DNA of 64,000 bases from Sediminibacterium magnilacihabitans (lineage in GTDB: Bacteria > Bacteroidota > Bacteroidia > Chitinophagales > Chitinophagaceae). Location of the stretch: assembly GCA_002973575.1 (NCBI GenBank), contig PVEQ01000007.1, positions 62,001-126,000 of the forward strand, read 5' to 3'. Below the pieces are notes generated by a model that was not told the origin of the DNA, made no database searches, and saw nothing but the letters and a program-made list of their open reading frames with translations. Made by a program: the position numbers and the translations under genes. Positions 18,343-27,222 of this stretch are shown piece after piece. Each line of letters starts with the position of its first letter. Positions within the stretch are counted from its first letter, which is position 1.

Positions 18343-19593
18343 ATGTCAACCATAACATCACATACCCTGAACTACCAGGCTGCTGCAGCGCGGTTGAAGC
18401 CGGTGGTGAACAGAACACCGCTGACCTTCAATCACAACCTGTCGCGCAAATACAGCTGCGAAGTTTATCTGAAAAGGGAAGACCTTCAGGTGGTTCGTTC
18501 ATATAAACTGCGTGGAGCTTATAATATGATGAGCAGCCTTTCTGCGGATGAATTGCATCGCGGCGTAGTATGCGCCAGTGCAGGCAATCATGCACAGGGA
18601 TTTGCATACAGTTGTAAGAAACTGAATGTGAAAGGAGTGGTGTTCATGCCCATCATCACACCCAACCAGAAAGTGAACCAGACCAAAATGTTCGGTGAAG
18701 GTTTTGTTCAGGTAAAGCTGGTAGGCGATACATTCGACGATTGTGCACAGGCGGCAAAGAAATATACCGTAGATCACCAGATGGTCTTTGTGCCACCCTT
18801 TGATGATATCCGTATCATAGAAGGACAAGCTACGGTAGGTATGGAAATACTGGAAGACCTACCAGCAGTGGATTATTTGTTTGTGCCGGTAGGTGGCGGC
18901 GGACTCAGTGCGGGTGTGGGCAGTTATTTTAAAACTTTCTCTCCCAAAACAAAAATCATCGGACTGGAGCCCGAAGGAGCACCTTCCATGAAAGAAGCAT
19001 TGAAAGCCGGACATCCGGTTGTGCTGGATGATATTGAACGTTTCGTAGACGGCGCTGCGGTAAAAAAAGTGGGCGACCTCACATTCAGTATCTGCAAAGA
19101 AGTACTGGATGATATGCACCTGGTGCCGGAAGGAAAAGTTTGCTCCACCATCTTAAAATTATACAACGAAGATGCGATCGTAGCAGAGCCGGCCGGTGCG
19201 TTGTCTATTGCGGCGCTGGATGATTATGCTGCTGAGATCAAAGGGAAAAAAGTGGTATGCGTTGTAAGTGGCAGCAACAATGACATCGACCGTATGCAGG
19301 AGATCAAAGAACGATCGCTGCAATACGAAGGACTCAAACATTATTTCCTCATCAGCTTTGTTCAAAGACCGGGTGCACTGAAAGAATTTGTAAATCATGT
19401 ATTGGGCCCCCATGATGATATTACGCGTTTTGAATATATGCAAAAGCATAATAAAGAAGCAGGACCTGCCCTGGTAGGTGTTGAATTGAAGTCCCGCTCG
19501 GATTATGATGTTTTGATGAAGAAAATGGACCAATACCACATCAATTATACCGAATTGAATAAAAATGACCATCTTTTTGGTTATCTTGTATAA
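18343..19593 (+). CDS. ilvA: Threonine dehydratase (biosynthetic)
   Basis: PLP enzyme that deaminates threonine to 2-oxobutyrate, the entry to isoleucine. The PLP lysine is in VVRSYKLRGAYNMM near residue 54, the phosphate-binding glycine loop is VPVGGGGLSAG near 183, and SGSNND lies near the end of the catalytic domain. The last about 85 residues (YFLISFVQRPGALKEFVNHVLGP) form one ACT-like regulatory domain, as in the roughly 400-420-residue single-ACT form rather than the 514-residue E. coli form. It links the ilv operon to the thr operon that follows. Confidence 0.96.
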   Translation: MSTITSHTLNYQAAAARLKPVVNRTPLTFNHNLSRKYSCEVYLKREDLQVVRSYKLRGAYNMMSSLSADELHRGVVCASAGNHAQGFAYSCKKLNVKGVVFMPIITPNQKVNQTKMFGEGFVQVKLVGDTFDDCAQAAKKYTVDHQMVFVPPFDDIRIIEGQATVGMEILEDLPAVDYLFVPVGGGGLSAGVGSYFKTFSPKTKIIGLEPEGAPSMKEALKAGHPVVLDDIERFVDGAAVKKVGDLTFSICKEVLDDMHLVPEGKVCSTILKLYNEDAIVAEPAGALSIAALDDYAAEIKGKKVVCVVSGSNNDIDRMQEIKERSLQYEGLKHYFLISFVQRPGALKEFVNHVLGPHDDITRFEYMQKHNKEAGPALVGVELKSRSDYDVLMKKMDQYHINYTELNKNDHLFGYLV

Positions 19594-19611
19594 ATAATTA
19601 AAAAATAGTAG

Positions 19612-19619
19612 TATCTTTA
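19612..19619 (+). promoter_or_regulatory. Possible -7 element of the thr operon
   Basis: TATCTTTA matches TAnnTTTG at five of six positions and lies 17 bases before the leader ATG. The best upstream TTG is 23 bases away rather than 19, so the -33 element is poor. Confidence 0.35.
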
Positions 19620-19635
19620 GACATCTTTTAATAGA

Positions 19636-19725
19636 ATGAAGCTGAAGCAGTCAAATATTCATCTCTCCGCACAAACAGGGCTCCTGTTTGGGACTGCTAT
19701 CATTACTATTATTACGACCCTGTAA
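19636..19725 (+). CDS. Thr/Ile-rich leader peptide of the thr operon
   Basis: A 29-codon ORF starting ATG AAG CTG AAG and ending CTG TAA. Residues 20-28 read TAIITIITT: four Thr and four Ile in nine codons, the same two amino acids that control the E. coli thrABC leader. It lies 112 bp upstream of thrA, after ilvA and a possible -7 element. No canonical terminator with T-run follows, so either the structure is less obvious or control acts on translation of thrA. The ORF and codon bias are seen directly; regulation by charged tRNA-Thr and tRNA-Ile is inference. Confidence 0.75.
   Translation: MKLKQSNIHLSAQTGLLFGTAIITIITTL
19672..19690 (+). promoter_or_regulatory. Leader hairpin (pause-like) in the thr leader
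   Basis: CAAACAGG and CCTGTTTG form an 8-bp perfect stem with loop GCT inside the leader ORF, just before its Thr/Ile codons. The 3' arm plus GGGA (19683-19693) can alternatively pair with TCCCAACAGG at 19811-19820, 17 bases upstream of the thrA start: ten pairs with one bulged T. The two pairings are mutually exclusive. Confidence 0.5.
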
Positions 19726-19837
19726 AGGGTTGTACATTTCCATATTACCTGCGGGCCGTTAAAAAGCTGTATCTGTAAAACAGAAGCATCGTATTCCATT
19801 TTCAAATCCATCCCAACAGGGATATTACACAAACAAC

Positions 19838-22285
19838 ATGAAGGTTTTAAAATTTGGCGGAAGTTCGGTGGCCAGTGCGGTCAACATGAACAAAGTCATT
19901 GATATAGTTCAGCAAGAAGCAAAAAAAGAACCCGTTATACTGGTGGTATCGGCCATGGGTGGTGTTACCGATGCTTTATTAAAAGCAGGTGATCTCTCAT
20001 CAAAAGGCGATGAGGCATATAAAGCCCTCCTGAAAGAGCTGGAGCAAAAACATCTGGATGCAGTGCGATCGCTATTGCCCATCCAGCAACAAAGCGCTAC
20101 GCTGAGCCTCATCAAACAACATTTCAACGACCTGGAGAGTGTGTGCGATGGGGTTTTTTTATTGCGCGAATTATCACCTCGCACCAAAGACAGGATTGTT
20201 GCTTATGGTGAATTGTTATCCTCGCTTACCATTGCAGCCAAACTGCAATCGCTGAATGCCCATTACCAGTGGGTAGATTCGAGGCAACTCATCACCACCA
20301 ATTCCCATTTTGGAAATGCGGCGGTTGATTTTGTAGCTACGAATAGTAAAATGAAATGCTATTTCGAAGAGCATCAATACCAACTTTATATAGCGCCTGG
20401 TTTTATTGCGGCGGATGAAGCGCAGCAAACCACTACCCTGGGCAGGGGCGGTTCCGATTACACTGCTTCCATTTTTGCAGCGGCTTTAAATGCCTCTGTA
20501 TTGGAAATATGGACCGATGTAAGTGGTATGATGACTGCCGATCCGCGGCTGGTACAGAATGCAAAACCCATCCAGCATATCTCTTACCAGGAAGCGATGG
20601 AGTTATCGCATTTTGGCGCCAAGATCATCTATCCGCCAACCATTCAACCGGTGATGTTGGCCAATATACCTGTATTTGTAAAGAACACATTCGAGCCCGA
20701 CGCTTATGGTACATTGATTGAAAACGCCACTGCCGTTAACGGTGGAAGTTTCATCAGGGGTATCTCCAGCATCAACAACATCAGCCTGTTGAGCCTGGAA
20801 GGCGGTGGAATGGTAGGTATCCCCGGATTTTCAAAACGATTATTTGAAGCCCTGGCGAACGAACGTGTGAATGTGATATTGATTACCCAAAGTTCTTCAG
20901 AGCATTCCATCTGCGTAGGCATCAATGATGCAGATGCTACCCGCGCCAAACAAGTGATTGACCTGGCATTTGATTTTGAGATCAAAACTGGGAAAGTAGA
21001 TCCGGTAAAAGTGGAATCGGGATTAGCCATACTGGCATTGGTGGGAGAGAAGATGAAGAGTCACCCTGGTGTGAGCGGAAAAATGTTTGGTGCGTTGGGC
21101 AGGAATGGTATCAACGTGCGCGCCATTGCACAAGGCTCATCGGAAAAAAATATTTCGGCAGTGATAGCGGCTTCGGATGTTAAAAAAGCCATCAACATCC
21201 TGCACGAGGAGTTTTTTGAAACTACCTATAAACAACTGAACCTTTTCATTGCAGGAGCGGGGAATGTAGGGAGCAAATTGCTGGATCAGTTGAAAAAACA
21301 AATGAGTTACCTGCAACAACACTTGCGCTTGCAAATAAGGGTAGTGGGATTGGCTAACAGCAAACGCGTTTTACTGAACGAAGACGGAATCGACCTGGAG
21401 AATTGGAAAGCACTGCTGCAAGACGCTACACCTGGTAATATACACGACCTGGTAACACGTATCAAGGCCAAAAACCTGCGCAACAGTGTGTTTGTAGATG
21501 TAACCGCCAATGCAGAAGTGGCTGGTGTATACGGATCATTGCTGGAAAAAAGTATTTCAGTGGTGGCTTGTAATAAGATCGCCTGTTCTTCTGCATACAG
21601 TTCTTACCAGCAATTGAAATCACTGGCCAGGGAATACAATGTGGCTTTCTTTTTTGAAACCAATGTAGGCGCCGGTTTGCCGGTAATTGGCACCCTGAAC
21701 GATCTTTTGCGCAGTGGCGACCAGGTAAACAGGATTCAGGCGGTATTGTCGGGCACACTGAATTTTGTTTTCAATCATTACGATGGCAAGAAACCATTTG
21801 CACAAGTAGTAAGACAGGCGCAGGACGAAGGATATACAGAGCCCGATCCGAGACTCGACCTGGGTGGAACCGATGTAATGCGCAAGATCATGATCCTGGC
21901 AAGGGAATCGGGACAGGTGATAGAGATGGAAGACATTACCAACAATGGTTTCCTGCCCGTATCTTGTTTTGATGGCACCGTAGAAGATTTCTATGCAGAA
22001 ATGGAGAAACAGGAAAAGCATTTTAAAGCTTTGTATGATGAAGCAGCTGCCAAAAAATGCAAACTCAAGTTTGTGGCCAGTTACCAGGATGGCAAGGCGT
22101 CGGTAGGCTTGCAGCACATACCTGCTGATTCTGATTTTTATCATCTCTATGGAAAAGACAACCTGGTGTTGTTCTATACAGAAAGGTATCCCGAGCAGCC
22201 GCTGGTGATCAAAGGCGCCGGCGCCGGAGCAGAGGTAACCGCATCCGGTGTATTTGCAGACATCATCCGTGTTGCCAAAGCATGA
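19838..22285 (+). CDS. thrA: Bifunctional aspartokinase / homoserine dehydrogenase I
   Basis: Catalyses the first and third steps from aspartate to threonine. The aspartokinase domain occupies about 1-285 (KFGGSSVASA start; GRGGSDYTA nucleotide/substrate motif), tandem ACT domains about 310-455 (LLSLEGGGMVGIPGF; ILALVGEKMKSHPGVSGKMF), and homoserine dehydrogenase about 465-815 (Rossmann GAGNVGSKLLDQL; catalytic GTLNFVFNHYD and GYTEPDPRLDLGGTDVMRK). Its 815 residues match the full-length fused enzyme. The TGA overlaps the next gene's ATG. ACT domains suggest threonine feedback, which works alongside the leader peptide. Confidence 0.97.
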   Translation: MKVLKFGGSSVASAVNMNKVIDIVQQEAKKEPVILVVSAMGGVTDALLKAGDLSSKGDEAYKALLKELEQKHLDAVRSLLPIQQQSATLSLIKQHFNDLESVCDGVFLLRELSPRTKDRIVAYGELLSSLTIAAKLQSLNAHYQWVDSRQLITTNSHFGNAAVDFVATNSKMKCYFEEHQYQLYIAPGFIAADEAQQTTTLGRGGSDYTASIFAAALNASVLEIWTDVSGMMTADPRLVQNAKPIQHISYQEAMELSHFGAKIIYPPTIQPVMLANIPVFVKNTFEPDAYGTLIENATAVNGGSFIRGISSINNISLLSLEGGGMVGIPGFSKRLFEALANERVNVILITQSSSEHSICVGINDADATRAKQVIDLAFDFEIKTGKVDPVKVESGLAILALVGEKMKSHPGVSGKMFGALGRNGINVRAIAQGSSEKNISAVIAASDVKKAINILHEEFFETTYKQLNLFIAGAGNVGSKLLDQLKKQMSYLQQHLRLQIRVVGLANSKRVLLNEDGIDLENWKALLQDATPGNIHDLVTRIKAKNLRNSVFVDVTANAEVAGVYGSLLEKSISVVACNKIACSSAYSSYQQLKSLAREYNVAFFFETNVGAGLPVIGTLNDLLRSGDQVNRIQAVLSGTLNFVFNHYDGKKPFAQVVRQAQDEGYTEPDPRLDLGGTDVMRKIMILARESGQVIEMEDITNNGFLPVSCFDGTVEDFYAEMEKQEKHFKALYDEAAAKKCKLKFVASYQDGKASVGLQHIPADSDFYHLYGKDNLVLFYTERYPEQPLVIKGAGAGAEVTASGVFADIIRVAKA

Positions 22286-23229
22286 ATGCTAAACCTATAA
22301 CCATGAATGATCAACACATAACAATTCACGCACCGGCTACAGTTGCCAATATGGTCTGCGGTTTCGATGTACTGGGCTTTGCTGTGCATGAACCTTATGA
22401 TGTGATGGATATTCGGTTCAGTGATCGTCCGGGAATCACCATCATTAATAAGGACGATTATTGTTTACCTACTGACCCGGAAAAAAATGTAGCAGGTGCA
22501 GCATTGCTGGCCATGCTGGAAGAAATAAAGGAACCGCTGGGTTTTGAATTGGGTATATGCAAACAGATCAAACCGGGCAGTGGCGTTGGTTCCAGTGCCG
22601 CCAGCGCCGCGGGTGCGGTAGTAGCGGCCAACCGTTTACTGAATGACCGGTTTTCCAAACAGGATCTTGTTCGTTTTGCAATGAACGGAGAAAAAGTGGC
22701 ATCGGGTGTAAAACACGCCGATAATATTGCGCCGTGTATTTACGGTGGCGTAACATTGATCCGCTCTATTCATCCGCTTGATATTGTACCGCTTCAGGCG
22801 CCGCCCTTGTATGTAACCATTGTGCACCCGCAGATAGAAGTGCGCACGGCCGATGCCAGGGGCATTCTGAAACAGCAAGTGCAATTGAAAGATGCCATCC
22901 GGCAATGGGGCAATATCGCAGGACTGGTAGCGGGCTTACTGAAAAGCGATTATGACCTGATTGGCCGTTCGCTGGAAGATGTGTTGATAGAACCGGTACG
23001 CAGCATACTGATACCCGGTTTCGATACCATCAAGCAGGAAAGCAAAGAAGCCGGCGCATTGGGAGGAGGTATATCAGGATCCGGTCCTTCTATTTTCATG
23101 CTCAGTAAAGATGAAACCACCGCCCGCACGGTAGAGCAACAGATGCAACAGACCTATCAACGGTTGGGACTCGATCATCACACTTATGTAACCACCATCA
23201 ATAACGAAGGCGTAAAATTTACCAGTTAA
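22282..23229 (+). CDS. thrB: Homoserine kinase
   Basis: GHMP kinase converting homoserine to O-phosphohomoserine. The ATP-binding glycine loop is KPGSGVGSSAASAAGAVVAAN near residue 97, and the C-terminal GGGISGSGPSIFML loop is intact. The ATGA overlap with thrA supports the first ATG through translational coupling; a second ATG seven codons on (MNDQHITIHAPATVANMVCGF) fits family N-termini better, so the true start is undecided. Threonine synthase follows 5 bp downstream. Confidence 0.95.
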   Translation: MNAKPITMNDQHITIHAPATVANMVCGFDVLGFAVHEPYDVMDIRFSDRPGITIINKDDYCLPTDPEKNVAGAALLAMLEEIKEPLGFELGICKQIKPGSGVGSSAASAAGAVVAANRLLNDRFSKQDLVRFAMNGEKVASGVKHADNIAPCIYGGVTLIRSIHPLDIVPLQAPPLYVTIVHPQIEVRTADARGILKQQVQLKDAIRQWGNIAGLVAGLLKSDYDLIGRSLEDVLIEPVRSILIPGFDTIKQESKEAGALGGGISGSGPSIFMLSKDETTARTVEQQMQQTYQRLGLDHHTYVTTINNEGVKFTS

Positions 23230-23234
23230 TCATC

Positions 23235-24533
23235 ATGCAATATTTCAGTTTAAATAAAACAGCGCCGGATGTAGATTTCAAAGAGGCTGCCGTACGTGGA
23301 CAAGCGCCGGATAAAGGTTTGTACTTTCCACGCAGGATACCAACAGTTGAGAAAGAGATCATCAACAATATCACCAATTTTTCAAAAGAAGAACTGGCTT
23401 TCCGTATCATGCTTCCTTATGTTGGAACAGCCATACCGGAAAAAGTATTGTACCAGATCGTATCAGAGACCATTGATTTTCCTTTTCCATTGGTGCCCAT
23501 CACAGAAAATATTTCTTCACTGGAGTTGTTTCACGGGCCTACCATGGCGTTCAAAGATGTAGGCGCCAGGTTTATGAGCAGGTGCCTGGGCTATTTTTCA
23601 CGCGGACAGGATAAAAAAGTAACCGTACTGGTAGCCACTTCAGGCGATACAGGCGGTGCCGTAGCCAATGGCTTTCTTGGTGTGGAAGGCGTGGAAGTGA
23701 TTATTTTGTATCCTTCGGGAAAAGTGAGTCCTGTGCAGGAATTGCAACTAACTACCTGCGGACAGAACATTACCGCATTGGAAGTGAAAGGTAGTTTCGA
23801 CGATTGCCAGGCGATGGTGAAAGATGCATTCATGGATGCCGATCTGAACGCCCATTATTCGCTCACTTCCGCGAACTCTATTAATGTAGCCAGGTGGTTA
23901 CCTCAACAATTGTATTATTTCTTCGCATATCAACAATGGCCCCACCAACAGGAGCTGCCGGTTGTTGCGGTACCCAGCGGAAATTTCGGTAACATCTGCG
24001 CGGGATTGCTGGCACAGGCAAGCGGATTACCGGTTAAGCATTTTATTGCGGCCTGCAATGTAAACGATGCCGTGCCCGAGTACCTGCGCACAGGTTCGTA
24101 TCAACCTAAAAAAGCAGTGGCTACTGTTTCCAATGCGATGGATGTGGGCAGTCCGAGTAATTTCATCAGGGTGATGGAATTGTTTCACAACGATCATACG
24201 GATATTAGTAAGCATCTCTCGGGTTATACGGTCAGCGATGCAGTCACAGAACAAACGATCACTGGGGTGTTCAATCGCTATCACTATGTATTGGACCCGC
24301 ATGGTGCGGTTGCTTATCATGCACTGGCAGATTACCTGTATACACACCCGGGAATGAAAGGAATCATACTGGAAACAGCCCATCCGGTGAAGTTTCCCGA
24401 AACCGTGTCGGCAGCTACCGGTAAAGAGGTAACGGTTCCCCCGGAAGCGCAATATTTGTTCAGCCGGAAAAAACAGCGTATTGTAATGGAACCTTCCTTC
24501 AGCGGACTGAAAGAATGGTTGTTGCAGCGATAA
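23235..24533 (+). CDS. thrC: Threonine synthase
   Basis: PLP-dependent conversion of phosphohomoserine to threonine. The PLP lysine is in HGPTMAFKDVGARFMSR near residue 107, and the phosphate loop is in VATSGDTGGAVANGF. At 432 residues, with an N-terminal MQYFSLNKTAPDVDFKEAAVRGQAPDKGLYFP segment, it belongs to the E. coli-type class. It ends 3 bp before a convergent lipoprotein gene, with no terminator visible between them. Confidence 0.96.
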   Translation: MQYFSLNKTAPDVDFKEAAVRGQAPDKGLYFPRRIPTVEKEIINNITNFSKEELAFRIMLPYVGTAIPEKVLYQIVSETIDFPFPLVPITENISSLELFHGPTMAFKDVGARFMSRCLGYFSRGQDKKVTVLVATSGDTGGAVANGFLGVEGVEVIILYPSGKVSPVQELQLTTCGQNITALEVKGSFDDCQAMVKDAFMDADLNAHYSLTSANSINVARWLPQQLYYFFAYQQWPHQQELPVVAVPSGNFGNICAGLLAQASGLPVKHFIAACNVNDAVPEYLRTGSYQPKKAVATVSNAMDVGSPSNFIRVMELFHNDHTDISKHLSGYTVSDAVTEQTITGVFNRYHYVLDPHGAVAYHALADYLYTHPGMKGIILETAHPVKFPETVSAATGKEVTVPPEAQYLFSRKKQRIVMEPSFSGLKEWLLQR

Positions 24534-24536
24534 TTT

Positions 24537-24992
24537 TTACAGGTTCGGAGGTCTTCTGTTATCAATATAAACATCCAGGTTAACGTAATGGCCCTTCACC
24601 TTTTTAAAGCTGGTGGTATCCAGGTATCCATAAGTTTTTACGATACTGGAAGAGTCGCTCAGCAAGTAGTTGATGATAATCCAACGGTCCGTATCCAGGG
24701 TAAGGGGATGCTTGACATTCAATGTACCATCGTGCGCATCGATATTCAGCTCGTAAGTGCCTTTTTTGTACTTTTTTCCCGGAATGAATTGCAGTCCGGG
24801 CTGAACGGTAGCGTTGGCCAGGACCTCTTTTGAATGTTCTGCTTTGCCAGACATCTGCACGGTCAGGTAGACCGGCTGCTGGTAAGCGTTCTCATTATTC
24901 ACGATGATGTGTGCAGTAGGTCTGCTTGTACTACAGCCGAGCGAATAGAAAACAGGGAATAGTAATCCAAACCGAAACAGTGTTCTTCTCAT
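24537..24992 (-). CDS. Small lipoprotein of unknown function
   Basis: A 151-residue protein with a type II signal: RR near the start, a hydrophobic core, and a lipobox SLGC with Cys20 as the lipidation site. The mature part looks beta-rich (HIIVNNENAYQQPVYLTVQMSG; YELNIDAHDGTLNVKHPLTL), like an Ig-like or C2-like sandwich, with no catalytic motif. It probably sits in the outer or inner membrane facing the periplasm. I do not recognise a named family. It is convergent with thrC and monocistronic. Confidence 0.75.
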   Translation of the reverse strand: MRRTLFRFGLLFPVFYSLGCSTSRPTAHIIVNNENAYQQPVYLTVQMSGKAEHSKEVLANATVQPGLQFIPGKKYKKGTYELNIDAHDGTLNVKHPLTLDTDRWIIINYLLSDSSSIVKTYGYLDTTSFKKVKGHYVNLDVYIDNRRPPNL

Positions 24993-25170
24993 CAGATATT
25001 GATTTTAAAATAAACGGGCAGGCAGTTCCCAAATATAATATATTGTAAAAATACGTAAATTAAAGTGATTTGGCTCTGCGCTTTTCAGAGATGACACAAA
25101 TCACAGACCAAGCGTTGCTTCATAAGAACGCTGGTTGGAGGGGGAAAACGGATAAAAGTTTAAAAAGTAC

Positions 25171-25941
25171 CTACCTGGGGTGGTTTATTTCCACCGTCTC
25201 ATTCAGGTGATTTTGCCTGAATACCAGTTTCCAGAAACAATCCTGGTATTTTTTATTCACCTGCCAGAAACCCAGCGCATGGTACCGGCGTGAAGAAGTG
25301 CGCATCATGAGTTGGGGTGCATACATTACATGACCCAGTCGGCTGAGACGTGCACCCAGGTCTACATCATCTCCATAAAAAGTAAGTTCGGTATTGTAAC
25401 CACCGGCCATTCTCAACGCACTGGCCCTGATGAAAGCATTGCCGCCAATCAATATGGCGCCCCGCTGCGCTACCTGTACCACTTCATTGGTCATGGGATA
25501 GGTAAGGCACTGCGTGATGATGGTGGCATAACGCATGAAGAAATTACCATCGAAATAATCATACGGACCGGTAACGGCTACCCGCTTGCTCCTGATCAGG
25601 TAACGCAGTCCTTTGCTGATCCAGTTGGGACCCGGAACGCAATCGGCATCTATTTGAGCAATGATGGAACCGGTGGCATGCAGGCGTGCGCATTCACGCG
25701 CATGATTAGTGCCCTGCTTCATCTCGTGTACGAGCTGGATAGATACGGGCGAACCGGCGTGTGTTGCGATGAATGTTTCTACCATTACCGCCGTACGATC
25801 GGTAGACGCATTATTGGCAACAATGATCTCTATATTGGGATAGTCCTGCTTCAGCAATGCGGCGAGTACATAACAAATGTATTTTTCCTCATTATAGGCG
25901 GGGATCAGTACCGATACTTTAGGAAGTGCAGGCTGTTTCAT
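25171..25941 (-). CDS. Family 2 glycosyltransferase
   Basis: GT-A fold transferase. SVLIPAYNEEKYICYVLAAL at residues 10-29, VANNASTDRT near 41, the metal-binding DxD-like IAQIDADCVPGPNW near 94, and a later GGNAFIRASALRMAGGYNTELTFYGDDVDLGARL acceptor/catalytic region. At 256 residues without strong C-terminal membrane helices, it is a cytosolic-face enzyme acting on envelope glycans or lipids. Donor and acceptor cannot be inferred. It stands alone between a lipoprotein and a DUF421 gene. Confidence 0.9.
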   Translation of the reverse strand: MKQPALPKVSVLIPAYNEEKYICYVLAALLKQDYPNIEIIVANNASTDRTAVMVETFIATHAGSPVSIQLVHEMKQGTNHARECARLHATGSIIAQIDADCVPGPNWISKGLRYLIRSKRVAVTGPYDYFDGNFFMRYATIITQCLTYPMTNEVVQVAQRGAILIGGNAFIRASALRMAGGYNTELTFYGDDVDLGARLSRLGHVMYAPQLMMRTSSRRYHALGFWQVNKKYQDCFWKLVFRQNHLNETVEINHPR

Positions 25942-26060
25942 AGTTAAAATTTGGGAAGGATATAAAATTTCACATTGATTGTGATTTCATTGTTAGCTGC
26001 AGGTTATGTTTGGGTTATTTTGCCGCAGCTTTCTTAATTTGTGCCCATATCTTTTATCGT

Positions 26061-26609
26061 ATGATACTACAGATCGATCTGTCCTTTCTGCACAACGCTT
26101 ACCTGGAAGTAGTGGTAAGGGCAATAGCGGTATATATATTCATGATTATCGCCATAAGGATATTCGGGAAAAAAGAACTGGCCCAGTTGTCGGTGATCGA
26201 CCTGGTGTTCATATTGCTCATCAGCAACGCGGTGCAAAATGCTATGGTTGGGCCGGATACTTCACTCGACGGGGGATTGGTAGCCGCGGGTTCTTTGTTT
26301 GCAGTGAATTATACCCTGAAGCGGATCCTGTATAAAAGCAAGAAACTCAGCAGCCTGTTACAGGGTGAAGCGATGCCGTTGATCTATAAAGGAGATGTCA
26401 ATGAAGAAAATTGCAAAAAAGCAGAAATTACTATGGCAGAACTGGAAGCTGCTGTAAGAGAACATGGAGCCAAGGATATTGCACATGTAGACCTCGCGAT
26501 GCTGGAAGTAGATGGTAACATCAGCGTGATCAGCGACGATTTCAAGAAACGCAGCATGTTAGCGCATCCCAGGCGGCACAAATTGAAAGGAAGGGTGATC
26601 AAAAATTAA
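26061..26609 (+). CDS. DUF421 (YetF-like) membrane protein
   Basis: A 182-residue protein with two or three N-terminal membrane helices (VVVRAIAVYIFMIIAIRIFG; LSVIDLVFILLISNAVQNAM; LDGGLVAAGSLFAVNYTL) and a soluble C-terminal domain carrying the DUF421 signature LLQGEAMPLIYKGDVNEENCKKA...ITMAELEAAVREHG. A TTG 17 codons upstream is in frame, but the ATG at MILQIDLSFLHNAYLE fits the family. Role unknown; relatives are linked to spore or stress phenotypes in Firmicutes. It overlaps the convergent DUF4337 gene by 4 bp. Confidence 0.85.
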   Translation: MILQIDLSFLHNAYLEVVVRAIAVYIFMIIAIRIFGKKELAQLSVIDLVFILLISNAVQNAMVGPDTSLDGGLVAAGSLFAVNYTLKRILYKSKKLSSLLQGEAMPLIYKGDVNEENCKKAEITMAELEAAVREHGAKDIAHVDLAMLEVDGNISVISDDFKKRSMLAHPRRHKLKGRVIKN

Positions 26610-27109
26610 AGGAGCCCCATGATAAAAAATACCAGTCCAACCAGGCTTATGACGAGACTGGATAGCCAGAGCGATTTTCTTTTCATCAAAATGGCAATGG
26701 CCGATATGGCAATGGCGATCTGAAATAAAGTAACCGAACGGGCAAGCATAACATGTTTTTCGAGGTGATTAACAGAACTGTGTTCCGCTTCTTCTGCACT
26801 TTTTTTGATCTCTTCCTGTTCCTGTGCATATTTACTGACGGCAGATGCATCCGCCATTCCGTTATTGGCCTGTAGTTTTTTAATCTCTCCTTTGATGCCC
26901 TTGGCCTGGAAATAAGACCATTGATCGGATGCTTTGATCTGGTCGATCAGGGCTTCATTGGAATGATGCCCGGCCATGAGACTGGAAAAGGCTGCAAATA
27001 CGGCCATCAGTGCGGTTGAAATGGCTACATAACGGAACCAGCCGGCTTCGCCTACTTTTTCGTGTATGGTTTCGTGCAGGTGTTCAGTGGGTACTTCTAT
27101 TTCTTCCAT
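26606..27109 (-). CDS. DUF4337 membrane protein
   Basis: 167 residues: a charged N-terminus (EEIEVPTEHLHETIHEKVGEAG), one membrane helix (ISTALMAVFAAFSSLMAG), a long coiled-coil domain (residues about 55-115: ASDQWSYFQAKGIKGEIKKLQ), and two C-terminal helices (TLFQIAIAISAIAILM; LSSLVISLVGLVFFIMGLL). This order is typical of DUF4337, whose function is unknown. It is monocistronic and divergent from the aldehyde dehydrogenase gene. Confidence 0.85.
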   Translation of the reverse strand: MEEIEVPTEHLHETIHEKVGEAGWFRYVAISTALMAVFAAFSSLMAGHHSNEALIDQIKASDQWSYFQAKGIKGEIKKLQANNGMADASAVSKYAQEQEEIKKSAEEAEHSSVNHLEKHVMLARSVTLFQIAIAISAIAILMKRKSLWLSSLVISLVGLVFFIMGLL

Positions 27110-27222
27110 AGCGATTGATTGGATGTGTTAAGATAAATGGATTTCATAATAGAAAAAACGTTTTGAGGAGTTTTTAAGCCTGTCAAAGAAATGTTACCTT
27201 GTAGTATAATCAGCCAGGCCGC

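Noticed and set aside
19772-19784. TCTGT-AAA-ACAGA hairpin as a thr attenuator terminator
   Set aside because: Only 5 bp, no T-run behind it; insufficient for intrinsic termination.
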